Assembly (NCBI RefSeq): GCF_022271405.1
Contig: NZ_JAJNAL010000033.1
Coordinates: 1-56,714, forward strand
DNA: 56,714 nucleotides
Reading direction: 5' to 3'
From: Rhodopseudomonas infernalis
GTDB lineage: Bacteria; Pseudomonadota; Alphaproteobacteria; Rhizobiales; Xanthobacteraceae
The translations under genes were made by a program, and so were the position numbers. Every line of letters starts with the position of its first letter. Position 1 is the first letter of the stretch. A model generated the notes under the pieces. It did not search any database and was not told the origin of the DNA. It worked only from the letters and a program-made list of their open reading frames with translations. Below are positions 15,893-25,956 of this stretch, in pieces.

Positions 15893-17116
15893 ATGGCGCA
15901 CGATGCTCGAACTTTGGACGAGATCCGACGCGAAACGGAAAGCGCCCGGGCCGGCTTGACGCAGACCGTCGGCGAGCTGAAGGCGACCGTTGCGGACACC
16001 GCGAGCGACCTGCGCGAGCGCTATTCGCCGCAAGCCATCAAGGACGACGTCACCAGCTACATCAAGACCCGTGGCGAGGAGCTGGCCGACAAGGTCAGCG
16101 ATACGATCCGTAACAATCCGGTCCAGGCCGTCGCGGTGGGCGCCACGCTGGCCTATCCGCTGTGGAAGATCGTTCGTGCCATCCCGACCCCGGTATTGAT
16201 GGTTGGCGCTGGCCTCTATCTGGCCGGCTCGAAGTCCGGCCAGCAATTGACGCAGCGTGCCTCGGAGGCGGCGGCCGATCTTGCCGGCGAGGTCGAGCGC
16301 CGCGCCCGCTCGTTCAGCGCCGATGTGGCCGATACGGCAGTCGCTGCGCGAGATTACGCCTCCGGTGCCATTCAGGCGGCCGGCGACGCCGCCAGCACCC
16401 GCGCCGACGAATTTCGCCGTGTGGCGGCTTCGACGGCCGCAGACCTTCGCCACAAGGGTGAAGACCTGAGCCGCTCGATGTCGTCGCAGACCGATCAGCT
16501 CGGCCGCACCGCGGCTGCGGCCGGCGAAGCATTCGCGGGCGAAGTCGATCACGCTGCGCATCGTGGCGCGGGCCTTGCGGACGCCGTCACCGGAGCGATC
16601 CGTGATACGGCCGCGTCGGTTCGCGATACGGCGGCTTCCGTTCGTGAGACGGCGGCCGAGGCTGCGGCGCGGCTCGGCCACAAGGTCAGCGATACGGCGG
16701 ACGCCGGCCTTCATGCGGCTGCCCGCATGCGCGATCAGGCCAGTGATTTGAGCCAGCGTGCCAGCAAGAACGTCACCCAGACCGTCAGCAACAATCCGCT
16801 GCTGGTGGCCGGGATAGGGCTCGTCGTCGGCGGGCTTATCGCCAGCGCGATCCCGCGTCTGCGCGCCGAGAAGCAAGTCTTCGGCCCCGCGGGTCGGAAG
16901 CTCCGCGAGCAGGCCGAGGACACGGTGAACCGCGGCATGGAGACGGTGAAGCAGAAGGGCCGAGAGGTGTATCAGAGCGCGGTGGATGCCGCTGAGGACG
17001 AGGGGCTGACCCCGAACAAGCTCGGCGATCAGGTGCGCGATGTCGGCGAACGCGCCCGCAAGGTCGCCGACGCCGCGGTGTCGTCCTTCGAGTCGCCTTC
17101 GCAGAACAAACATTGA
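15893..17116 (+). CDS. DUF3618 domain, apolipoprotein-like membrane protein
   Basis: A 407-residue alanine-rich protein. Residues about 1-45 match DUF3618 (LDEIRRETESARAGLTQTVGEL). A hydrophobic segment follows near 90-125 (YPLWKIVRAIPTPVLMVGAGLYLA). Then comes a long amphipathic helical region with repeats of the form RDTAASVRDTAASVRETAAE, a second membrane segment (NPLLVAGIGLVVGGLIASAIP) and a helical tail. The architecture suggests a membrane-anchored, envelope-associated stress protein, but its role is unknown. GGAGGA at 15883-15888 fixes the start. It is first of five closely packed genes, and its C-terminal module is repeated in the fourth gene. Confidence 0.8.
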   Translation: MAHDARTLDEIRRETESARAGLTQTVGELKATVADTASDLRERYSPQAIKDDVTSYIKTRGEELADKVSDTIRNNPVQAVAVGATLAYPLWKIVRAIPTPVLMVGAGLYLAGSKSGQQLTQRASEAAADLAGEVERRARSFSADVADTAVAARDYASGAIQAAGDAASTRADEFRRVAASTAADLRHKGEDLSRSMSSQTDQLGRTAAAAGEAFAGEVDHAAHRGAGLADAVTGAIRDTAASVRDTAASVRETAAEAAARLGHKVSDTADAGLHAAARMRDQASDLSQRASKNVTQTVSNNPLLVAGIGLVVGGLIASAIPRLRAEKQVFGPAGRKLREQAEDTVNRGMETVKQKGREVYQSAVDAAEDEGLTPNKLGDQVRDVGERARKVADAAVSSFESPSQNKH

Positions 17117-17135
17117 ATTAGGACGGAGATCCGGG

Positions 17136-17744
17136 ATGGCTGAGCAGTTCGAGAAGACGGGACAAAACGACAAAGCTGGCAACGGTGCCGGGGCGCGGAC
17201 CGCCCAGCCGCTCAAGGCGGTCAAGAAGGATGCGCAGAACGCCGTCAACGATGTCGCGGATCAGGCGTCCGACACCGGACGCGATCTCAAGGATCGGGTG
17301 GTCGGTCTAGCCGAGGAATCGGTCGACGCAGCCCGCGCCCAGGCGGAGGGATTGGCCGGGGCTGCACGCGAGTTCGCCTCTGAGGCGACGGAAGCTATAA
17401 AGAGCCGAGCCAACGAGCAGCGAGCGGCGGGCGCCGATTACATCGGCGGCGTTGCCGAGGCGATCCGCCGGGCATCGCGAGAGTTCGATAACGACTTGCC
17501 GGTCGCTGGCGTTTACTTGCGCAAGGCGGCCTCGAAGGTCGAAGAGATCTCCGACACCGTGCAGCAGGGCGATATTTCGACGCTGGTCCGTGGTGTTCAG
17601 GACTTCGCCCGCCGTCAGCCGACCGCATTCCTCGGGTTGGCCGTGCTTGCAGGGTTTGGCGCGGTGCGTTTCCTGAAGAGCTCTGGGAGCGCGCGGCAGC
17701 AGAGCGCGGCAGCGCCTCGCTTCAATGACGAGGATCGGAGCTGA
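17136..17744 (+). CDS. Ala-rich helical membrane-anchored protein
   Basis: A 202-residue protein starting MAEQFEKTGQNDKAGNGAG. It has a polar N-terminus, a long amphipathic helical region (ARAQAEGLAGAAREFASEATEAIKS) and one membrane segment near the end (RQPTAFLGLAVLAGFGAVRFLKSS). The pattern resembles LEA-like or ElaB/YqjD-like membrane-tethered proteins. It begins 19 bases after the DUF3618 gene, with GGACGGAGAT upstream, and ends 2 bases before the next start. This is clear operon structure. Function unknown. Confidence 0.8.
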   Translation: MAEQFEKTGQNDKAGNGAGARTAQPLKAVKKDAQNAVNDVADQASDTGRDLKDRVVGLAEESVDAARAQAEGLAGAAREFASEATEAIKSRANEQRAAGADYIGGVAEAIRRASREFDNDLPVAGVYLRKAASKVEEISDTVQQGDISTLVRGVQDFARRQPTAFLGLAVLAGFGAVRFLKSSGSARQQSAAAPRFNDEDRS

Positions 17745-17746
17745 CG

Positions 17747-18148
17747 ATGACCATGTCCTCGGGACCGGGAAATCGATCGATTCCTGAACTGGTCGGAGAC
17801 GCCTTCAACCAGTTCTCCAAGCTGATCAGCAACGAATTCGATCTGGCGCGTGCCGAGATGTCCGACAAGATCGGACAAATCGGCCGCGCGGTGGCGATGC
17901 TGGGTGCAGGGGCAGTGATCCTGATCCCTGGGCTGGTGGTGCTGCTGTTCGCGCTCGCGGCCCTGCTCATCGAGAACGGTTTCTCCGCATCGGTGGCTTA
18001 TCTGATCACGGGCGGTGGCGCCGTGATCGTTGCCGGCGCCTTGATGTGGATCGGCGTCAGCCGTTTGTCGCCCGAGACCTTGAAGCCGACCGTTACGATT
18101 GATCAGTTGCAGCGCGACAAGGTCGCGGCCAAGGAGATGGTGAAGTGA
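17747..18148 (+). CDS. Phage holin family (holin-X/DUF1469-type) membrane protein
   Basis: A 133-residue protein. An N-terminal amphipathic part (IPELVGDAFNQFSKLISNEFDLARAEMSDKI) precedes two transmembrane helices (about residues 48-75 and 80-103, with GAVILIPGLVVLLFALAALLI). This is the Actinobacterial holin-X/DUF1469 layout. Such genes sit with DUF3618 genes in many genomes, and a lytic role is not implied. An ATG at 17753 is an alternative start. The stop overlaps the GTG start of the next gene. Confidence 0.82.
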   Translation: MTMSSGPGNRSIPELVGDAFNQFSKLISNEFDLARAEMSDKIGQIGRAVAMLGAGAVILIPGLVVLLFALAALLIENGFSASVAYLITGGGAVIVAGALMWIGVSRLSPETLKPTVTIDQLQRDKVAAKEMVK

Positions 18149-18861
18149 CCGACAGTAAAAAGGCGATGCCTTTCATTCACGAACTCGGCGACGCGGTGCG
18201 CCGTAATCCCGTGTCCACGGCGCTGATCGGAATGGGCGTATTGTGGCTGTTCACCGGCGCTAAGACCGGTGAACGCGTGTCGCGGCTGGCGCATAGCACC
18301 GGGCTCGATCGCGTGCCCGACATGGCCTCTGATCTCGTCGATGCCGGCCGGGCCCGGATGCACGATGTGCAGGATCGGATCGGTGACAGCCTGAGCGACG
18401 CGAACGCCAAAGCCTCGAGTGTCGTCAGCGCGGTTCGTGAAACCGGGACGGCAGCGTTCGATCGCGTGAGCGATGCGGGACGCGAGATTCCGGAGCGTGG
18501 AGCAGAACTGTTCGGCGCCGCCCGGTCTCAGGTCAGCGAGCTGTTCGAAGAGCAGCCACTGCTTCTCGGCGCGCTGGGTCTCGCCATCGGCGCCGGGATT
18601 GCGGCGTCGTTGCCATCGACGACAGTCGAGGCCGATTTGTTCGGCGAAACCAGCGATGACTTCAAGAACCAGGCGCGTGAGTTCGTCAGCCACGCCAATG
18701 AGCGTGTCGGCGCCGCCGCGCGCGACGCTGTAAGTGCGGCGACCGAAGAGGCGCGGCGGCAGGGCCTGACGCCCGAAGGCGTGATGAACGCCGTCGGCGA
18801 GGTTGGTAACAAAGCCAAACGCGTGGTCAGCGCCGCCGAGGACAACCTCAGATTGGAGTAA
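18145..18861 (+). CDS. Ala-rich membrane protein with module shared with the DUF3618 protein
   Basis: A 238-residue protein starting at GTG 18145, overlapping the previous stop by 4 bases. It has a short N-terminal hydrophobic stretch (NPVSTALIGMGVLWLFTG), a helical region and a second hydrophobic stretch (LLLGALGLAIGAGIAASLP). The tail contains EARRQGLTPEGVMNAVGEVG. From the second hydrophobic stretch to the end it aligns well with the C-terminal part of the 15893-17116 protein (EDEGLTPNKLGDQVRDVGERA), so the two share a duplicated module. Function unknown. Confidence 0.78.
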   Translation: MTDSKKAMPFIHELGDAVRRNPVSTALIGMGVLWLFTGAKTGERVSRLAHSTGLDRVPDMASDLVDAGRARMHDVQDRIGDSLSDANAKASSVVSAVRETGTAAFDRVSDAGREIPERGAELFGAARSQVSELFEEQPLLLGALGLAIGAGIAASLPSTTVEADLFGETSDDFKNQAREFVSHANERVGAAARDAVSAATEEARRQGLTPEGVMNAVGEVGNKAKRVVSAAEDNLRLE

Positions 18862-18863
18862 GC

Positions 18864-19019
18864 ATGGACGACGACAAAAAGCCCGACGATCGTCCCGGCG
18901 ACGCGATGAAGAGCGGCACCCGCGAGCCTTGGAAGAAGCCCGATCAGAGCTCGCAGACCACCAAGGACGCGCCCTCCAAGCCCGACCTGGAGCGTTGGCA
19001 GGACAGCAACACGCACTGA
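18864..19019 (+). CDS. 51-residue hydrophilic protein, last gene of the envelope operon
   Basis: A very polar small protein (MDDDKKPDDRPGDAMKSGTR start, WQDSNTH end), rich in Asp, Lys and Pro with no membrane segment. It is probably disordered. Its start is 2 bases after the preceding stop, and the GGAGTAAGC overlap region supplies a ribosome site. A terminator follows at 19040-19065. Coupling and spacing argue it is real. No function can be read. Confidence 0.65.
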   Translation: MDDDKKPDDRPGDAMKSGTREPWKKPDQSSQTTKDAPSKPDLERWQDSNTH

Positions 19020-19039
19020 ACTCCCGCACAATCGTCGTC

Positions 19040-19065
19040 ATGGCCGGGCTCGTCCCGGCCATTTT
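19040..19065 (+). terminator. Rho-independent terminator of the envelope operon
   Basis: ATGGCCGGG (19040-19048), loop CTCGT, CCCGGCCAT (19054-19062), then TTT. It closes the five-gene operon before the convergent regulator gene. Confidence 0.8.
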
Positions 19066-19144
19066 GCGTTGAGCCTTGTGCTCAGCAGCGCTCGGGTTGG
19101 TTCAGCGGATTTGCAACTCGGGCCTCCCACGTCATGCCGGCCAC

Positions 19145-20063
<919 letters not shown>

Positions 20064-20074
<11 letters not shown>

Positions 20075-23000
20075 GGCGATACAGCGTGTCCAAGGTCTTC
20101 ATGTACTGATCGAGATCGAATTGCTCGACCAGCACGCGCATCTGCGACACGAACAGCCCCGATTCCGGATAGTCGGTGTTGATCTGATCCAGCTTTGATT
20201 CGATGCCGCGGATGTATCCGATCTTGCCGAGCTCGATCAATTCCTCGACGTGCTGCATCGGCGGGGTCAGAATTTCGCCCAAGGCTTCGTGCGTTTCGAG
20301 CGCTTCGCCCTTGTAGATCCATTCAACTTTGAGGAGCTGCCCGATCTGTTCGAGCAGCCGCGGAATGTCGACCGGCTTCATCAGGTAGCCGTCGTGGAAC
20401 GGCTGCGCCAGCGGTGCGCCGTGCGCCTCGATGGCGCTCGCCGACACCATCAGGATGCGGGCGTGGTGATGGCCGTTGGTGCGCAGCGTTTCGGCCACGG
20501 TCCAGCCGTCCATGCCGGCCATCGAAATATCGAGCAGGAACAGATCGGGCTGGCAATGCTCGGCGAGGCTGACGCAGGTGAAGCCGTCCGGCGCGCTCAA
20601 CACGATGAAGCCGATCGGCGAAAGAAGTTCCTGCAGCAGATTGCGCTGCGCCGGATCGTCGTCGGTGATCAAAATGGTTTTGCGCGGGCCGTGATAACCG
20701 AGAACCGGCGCGCGGATCGCGCGGGTGCGGGTCGGGTTGGCGACTTCCGACAGCAGCAGCTTGACACGGAATGTCGAGCCCTGACCGAGCGTGCTGGTGA
20801 CGCTGAGATCGCCGCCCATCACGCCGGCGAGCAGCTTGCTGATCGTGAGACCCAGCCCGGTGCCGGTGTGCGGCTGCGACACGCCGAGCGCGCCGCGTTC
20901 GAACGGCGCGAAGATGCGCTCGAGGTCGTCGGCATGGATGCCGGGTCCGGTGTCGCGGACTTCGAGCTCGGCCACCGGGTTGCGGTAGTGCACGATGAAG
21001 TGGACGCTGCCCTGCTGGGTGAACTTGATGGCGTTGGACAACAGGTTGATCAGCACCTGGCGCAGCCGCTTCTCGTCGGCATAGACCACCGGCGGCAGAT
21101 ATTGCGGGCGCTTGAAGACGAACTCGACGCCCTTGCTGGCCGCCTGCAGCCGGAACATGCCGACCAGCTGGTCGAGGAATTCGCCGAACCGCACTTCGTC
21201 GCGCGACAAATACAGCCGGCCGGCCTCGATCTTGGAGATGTCCAGCAGCCCGTCGATCAGGCCGGAGAGGTGATCGGCGCTGCGCCGCATCAGCCGGATC
21301 TGATCGCGCGGTCGCGGTGGCAGCGTGTTGTCCTGCTCGAGCAGTTGCGCGTAGCCGCTGATTGCGTTCAGCGGCGAGCGCAGCTCGTGGCTGAGGCCGA
21401 CGACGTAGCGGCTCTTCGCCAGATTGGCGGATTCTGCGACTTCCTTGGCGCGCTGCAGTTCGGCGTCGGTCTGGCTGTGCGCGTCGATCTCCTGCATCAG
21501 CAGCGTGGTCTGCCGCCGGGTCTCTGCCTCGGCGGCCTGCCGGCTCTGCCGCGCCAGCACGAACAGCCAGGTCACGACGCCGACGATGATGACCAGCGCC
21601 GAAAACAGCTTCCACAGGATCTCCGACAGCAGAATGTGCTGCGCATCGGTCGCGGGGGCGGCCTGCAGATAGATCATCAGCAGGGTGATGCCGACCAGGC
21701 CGACCGACACCGTGAAGACGCCGAGATAGTGCCCGACCTGTGAGTTGAGCAGCGCCAGGACGCGCTGCGGCAGAACCTTGCCGAGCGTGTCGGCGAACTG
21801 CGCATCGAACCGCGCGTGCGGCTTGCAGAGGTCGTGGCAGCGGGCATCGAGCGAGCAGCACAGCGAGCAGATCGGCCCCGCATAGGCCGGGCAGTGCGCC
21901 ATATCCTCCGGCTCGAACGCATGCTCGCAGATGCAGCACTTGATCGCCGGCAGGTTCTGCCAGCTTCGCTTGGGCTTGCGCGCGATGTAGTAACGGCCGC
22001 CGGTGAGCAGCGCGATCGCCGGTGCGGCGACGAACGCTGCCAGCAGCGCGACGAACGGCGCCAGCGCCTTCGCGGTGGGCCCGAACACGCCGTAGAACGC
22101 GGTAATCGACATCACGGTCGCGATCGCCATCGAGCCGACGCCGACCGGGTTGATGTCGTAGAGATGCGCGCGTTTGAACTCCATCTGCCGCGGCCGCAGC
22201 CCGAGCGGGCGGTTGATCACGAGGTCGGCGACCAGCGCGCCGACCCAGGCGATCGCCACGTTGGAGTAGAGCGCCAGCGTATGTTCCAGCGCCTTGTAGA
22301 CGCCGATCTCCATCAGCAGCAGCGCCACCAGCACGTTGAACACCAGCCAGACGACGCGGCCGGGGTGGCTGTGGGTCAGCCGCGAGAAGAAGTTCGACCA
22401 GGCGATCGAACCCGCATAGGCGTTGGTGACGTTGATCTTGATCTGCGACAGCATCACGAATGCGCCGGTCAGCGCTAGCGCCAGTTCCGGCTGCGCCAGC
22501 ACGTAGCGGAACGCCTCGCGATACATGTGCGACGGCTCGGCGGCGTCCTCGGCGCCGACGCCGTGGCTCAGCGCGAAATACGCCAGGAACGAGCCGGCAA
22601 TCAGCTTGAGCGCGCCGGGCACGATCCATCCTGGGCCGGCGCTGATCATGGCCATCCACCATGCCGTTTTCGAGGTGCGGCGGTCGCGCGGCAGGAAGCG
22701 CAGGAAGTCCACCTGTTCGCCGATCTGCGCCACCAGGGCGAACACCACGGAGGCGGCGGTGCCGAACAGCAAGAGATCGAGGTGACCGTCCGGATTGCCA
22801 TGGGCACCGGAGAAGCTCCTCCACTCGACGAACGACTCCGGGCTCTTGATGGCGATCGCCGCGAACGGAAGGATGTGCAGCAGGATCCAGAACGGCTGGG
22901 TCCATAGCTGAAACCGGCTGATCAGCGTGATGCCGTACATCACCAGCGGAATGATCACCACCGCGCTGAACAGATAGCCGAACGCCAGCGGCAGGCCGAA

Positions 23001-23453
23001 ACACATCTCCAGCGCCTTGGCCAGGATAACAGCCTCGATGGCGAAGAAGATGAATGTAAAAGAGGCATAGATCAGCGACGTGACCGTCGAGCCGATATAG
23101 CCGAATCCGGCGCCGCGCGTGAGCAAGTCTATATCGACGCCACATCTGGCTGCGTGATAGGCAATCGGCAGGCCGCAGCAGAAGATGATCACGCTGACCA
23201 CCAGGATCGCGGCGGTGGCGTTGGTGACACCGTAGTTCAGCGTGATGGTGCCGCCGATCGCCTCCAGTGCCAGAAACGAAATCGCGCCGAGCGCGGTGTT
23301 GGCGACGCGAAGCGCGGACCAGCGCCGCGCGCTTTTGGCGGTGAAGCGAAGCGCGTAGTCCTCGAGGGTCTGATTAGCGACCCACTGATTATACTGGCGC
23401 CGAACGCGGTCTATGCGCTGCCGCCCCGCCAATGCCGCTCTCCCCGCTGCCAC
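20064..23453 (-). CDS. NCS1 transporter-hybrid histidine kinase fusion
   Basis: A 1129-residue sensor. Residues about 25-490 are a nucleobase:cation symporter-1 (NCS1) domain with about 12 membrane helices (start NQTLEDYALRFTAKSARRWS). Residues 506-543 hold a cysteine cluster (C506, C507, C509, C521, C529, C532, C533, C539, C543) that may bind metal. Two more helices follow (about 575-597, 613-634). The kinase core has phospho-acceptor H689 (GLSHELRSPLNAISG), an N box (NLLSN), DTGPGI and GTGLGLT. The receiver has D975. The start is GTG 23453. It probably senses a small nitrogen compound through the transporter fold and controls the divergent transporter genes. Confidence 0.93.
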
Positions 23454-23481
23454 GCTCCCTTGCGTGAAAAACCTACGTCGC

Positions 23482-23512
23482 GATCTTGCGATGCAACATA
23501 CGTGATCTTGCG
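23482..23512. promoter_or_regulatory. Direct repeat in the kinase/urtA divergent promoter region
   Basis: GATCTTGCG occurs at 23482-23490 and again at 23504-23512, 22 bases apart, about two helical turns. A small palindrome, TTGC-gat-GCAA, overlaps the first copy. The 134-base region 23454-23587 separates the divergent kinase and transporter genes, so this is a candidate binding site for the LuxR-type regulator. Confidence 0.4.
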
Positions 23513-23587
23513 TATCGGTACAGCGCTAAAATTCGCCGATCGTTTGCCCCGGCTGCACACGCGTCCAACACAACGAAGGGGTAGTTC

Positions 23588-24850
23588 ATGGCAGACGACA
23601 AACAGCAGGGCCTTCACTCACCGTTCCGGCGCAAGCTTCTGATGGGAATGGCCGCCATTCCGGCGATGACGATGCTGCCGCGCACGTCGTTCGCCCAGGC
23701 GCCGGCAACCTCCGCCGTCAACACCACCGGGCTCGCGGTGACGGATACCGAAGTCACCGTCGGCATCCTGCACTCGGTCACGGGCACGATGGCGATCTCG
23801 GAAACCGGCTCGGTGCAGGCCGAAAAGCTGGCGATCGAGCAGATCAACGCCGCCGGCGGCGTGCTTGGCCGCAAGATCAAGTTCGTGCAGGAAGACGGCG
23901 CGTCCGATTGGCCGACCTTCGCCGAGAAGGCCAAGAAGCTGCTGGTCAACGACAAATGCGCAGCCGTGATGGGCTGCTGGACCTCGGCCTCGCGCAAGGC
24001 GGTGCTGCCGGTGTTCGAACAGTATAACGGCATGCTGTACTACCCGACCTTCTATGAAGGCCTCGAGCAGTCCAAGAACGTCATCTACACCGGCCAGGAA
24101 GCGACCCAGCAGATCATCGCGGGGCTCGACTGGGTCAACAAGACCAAGAATGCCAAGAGCTTCTACCTGCTCGGCTCCGACTACATCTGGCCGCGCACCT
24201 CCAACAAGATCGCTCGCAAGCACATCGAGGGCCATCTGCAGGGCTGCAAGGTCGTCGGCGAAGAATACTTCCCGCTCGGCCACACCCAGTTCAACTCGGT
24301 CATCAACAAGATCAAGCTGACCAAGCCGGACGTGATCTACGCGATCATCGTCGGCGGCTCCAACGTGGCGTTCTACAAGCAGCTCAAGGCGGCCGGCATC
24401 GACCTGTCCAAGCAGACGCTGCTGACGATCTCGGTGACCGAGGACGAAATCGACGGCATCGGTGGCGAGAACATCGCGGGCGCCTACGCCTGCATGAAGT
24501 ACTTCCAGTCGCTCGACAATCCGAACAACAAGAAGTTCGTCGCAGACTTCAAGAAGATGTGGGGCGAAAAGACGGTGATCGGAGACGTCACCCAGGCTGC
24601 CTATCTCGGCCCGTGGCTGTGGAAATTGACCGTCGAGAAGGCCGGCTCGTTCGATGTCGACAAGATCGCCGCGGCCTCTCCGGGCGTCGAGTTCAAGGGC
24701 GCGCCGGAAGGCTACGTCCGGATCCACGAGAACCATCACCTCTGGTCCAAGACCCGCGTCGGCAAGGCCAAGGCGGATGGTCAGTACGAACTGGTCTACG
24801 AGACCGCCGACCTGGTCGAGCCCGATCCGTTCCCGAAGGGCTATCAGTAA
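23588..24850 (+). CDS. urtA: Urea/short-chain amide ABC transporter, substrate-binding protein
   Basis: A 420-residue periplasmic binding protein of the UrtA/FmdD group. An N-terminal export signal (FRRKLLMGMAAIPAM with Arg14-Arg15) ends near SFAQA. The mature part has the type I periplasmic-binding fold: EVTVGILHSVTGTMAISETG, GCWTSASRKAVLPVFEQ and YYPTFYEG, all typical of UrtA. Because formamidase ends this operon, formamide or other short amides are as likely as urea. GAAGGGG precedes the start. A stem-loop repeat separates it from urtB, which may help keep the binding protein more abundant. Confidence 0.9.
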   Translation: MADDKQQGLHSPFRRKLLMGMAAIPAMTMLPRTSFAQAPATSAVNTTGLAVTDTEVTVGILHSVTGTMAISETGSVQAEKLAIEQINAAGGVLGRKIKFVQEDGASDWPTFAEKAKKLLVNDKCAAVMGCWTSASRKAVLPVFEQYNGMLYYPTFYEGLEQSKNVIYTGQEATQQIIAGLDWVNKTKNAKSFYLLGSDYIWPRTSNKIARKHIEGHLQGCKVVGEEYFPLGHTQFNSVINKIKLTKPDVIYAIIVGGSNVAFYKQLKAAGIDLSKQTLLTISVTEDEIDGIGGENIAGAYACMKYFQSLDNPNNKKFVADFKKMWGEKTVIGDVTQAAYLGPWLWKLTVEKAGSFDVDKIAAASPGVEFKGAPEGYVRIHENHHLWSKTRVGKAKADGQYELVYETADLVEPDPFPKGYQ

Positions 24851-24880
24851 GCAGCGCGCCAGCGTCGCTCCGCACACAAC

Positions 24881-24960
24881 CGTCATCGCCGGGCCCGACC
24901 CGGCGATCCATCCTCTTCGCAAGAAGATGGATGCCCGGGTCAAGCCCGCGCATGACGGCG
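24881..24960. repeat. Intergenic palindromic repeat between urtA and urtB
   Basis: Arms GTCATCGCCGGG...CCCGGCGAT, CCATC-N-GATGG and a right part GCCCGGGTCAAGCCCGCGCATGACGG make a compound stem-loop. It sits inside the transporter operon, directly after the binding-protein gene. Confidence 0.7.
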
Positions 24961-25025
24961 GTGAGCGGGGCTGGCGCCGGTCACTCACCGCGTCCGGATC
25001 ATTTCAACTAGCAGGGGCAGCCTCC

Positions 25026-25952
25026 ATGTTCGGCGACTATTCGATTGGCGATCTCGGCGCGATCTTCGCGATGCAGGGCTTTGCCGGCCTGATCCTGTTC
25101 TCGGTCTACGTGCTGATGGCGCTGGGGCTGGCGATCATCTTCGGCCAGATGGGCGTCATCAACATGGCGCACGGCGAGTTCATGATCCTGGGCGCCTACG
25201 TCACCTGGATGACGTCGAACGCATTTCAGACCTACTTGCCGGCGCTGTTTCCCGGCTACTTCTTCGTCGCGATGATCCTCGCCTTCTTCGCCTCCGGCGC
25301 GCTCGGCATGCTGGTCGAATGGGGATTAATCAGGCACCTGTACAAACGCCCGCTCGATACGCTGCTGGCGACCTGGGGATTGTCGCTGATCCTGCAGCAG
25401 GCCTATCGGTCGATCTTCGGCGCGCGCGAAGTCGGCGTCGAGTTGCCGCAGTGGATGCTCGGCTCCAAGCAGATCACCGACACCATCGAAGTGCCGATCA
25501 ACGGCATCTTCGTGATGTGCCTGACATTCCTGATCACCGCGGCCGTCGCTTATGTGATGTACAAATCGCGCTGGGGCCGCCAGGTCCGGGCCGTGGTGCA
25601 GAACCGGGTGATGGCCGGCGCGGTCGGCATCAACACCGAGAAGGTCGATCGCTACACCTTCGGGCTCGGTTGCGGCATCGCAGGGGTCGCCGGCAGCGCC
25701 TTCACCATGATCGGCTCGACCGGGCCGACCTCGGGCCAGCTCTACATCGTCGACACCTTCCTGGTCGTGGTGTTCGGCGGCGCCGCCAGCCTGTTCGGCA
25801 CCATCGCTTCGGCCTTCAGCATCTCGCAGGCGCAGTCGACCATGGAGTTCTTCATGTCCGGCTCGATGGCCAAGGTGCTGACGCTGCTCGCCATCGTGGC
25901 GATCCTGATGGTGCGCCCGCAAGGCCTGTTCGCCCTCAAGGTCCGCAAGTAA
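25026..25952 (+). CDS. urtB: Urea/amide ABC transporter permease UrtB
   Basis: A 308-residue LivH-type inner-membrane permease with about eight hydrophobic helices. Typical motifs are GLAIIFGQMGVINMAHGEFMILGAY near the N-terminus and ASLFGTIASAFSISQAQSTMEF followed by VRPQGLFALKVRK at the C-terminus. The open frame runs much further upstream through the repeat, but ATG 25026 with AGGGG just before it gives the usual family length and N-terminus. It is followed 4 bases later by urtC. Confidence 0.9.
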   Translation: MFGDYSIGDLGAIFAMQGFAGLILFSVYVLMALGLAIIFGQMGVINMAHGEFMILGAYVTWMTSNAFQTYLPALFPGYFFVAMILAFFASGALGMLVEWGLIRHLYKRPLDTLLATWGLSLILQQAYRSIFGAREVGVELPQWMLGSKQITDTIEVPINGIFVMCLTFLITAAVAYVMYKSRWGRQVRAVVQNRVMAGAVGINTEKVDRYTFGLGCGIAGVAGSAFTMIGSTGPTSGQLYIVDTFLVVVFGGAASLFGTIASAFSISQAQSTMEFFMSGSMAKVLTLLAIVAILMVRPQGLFALKVRK

Positions 25953-25956
25953 GAGG

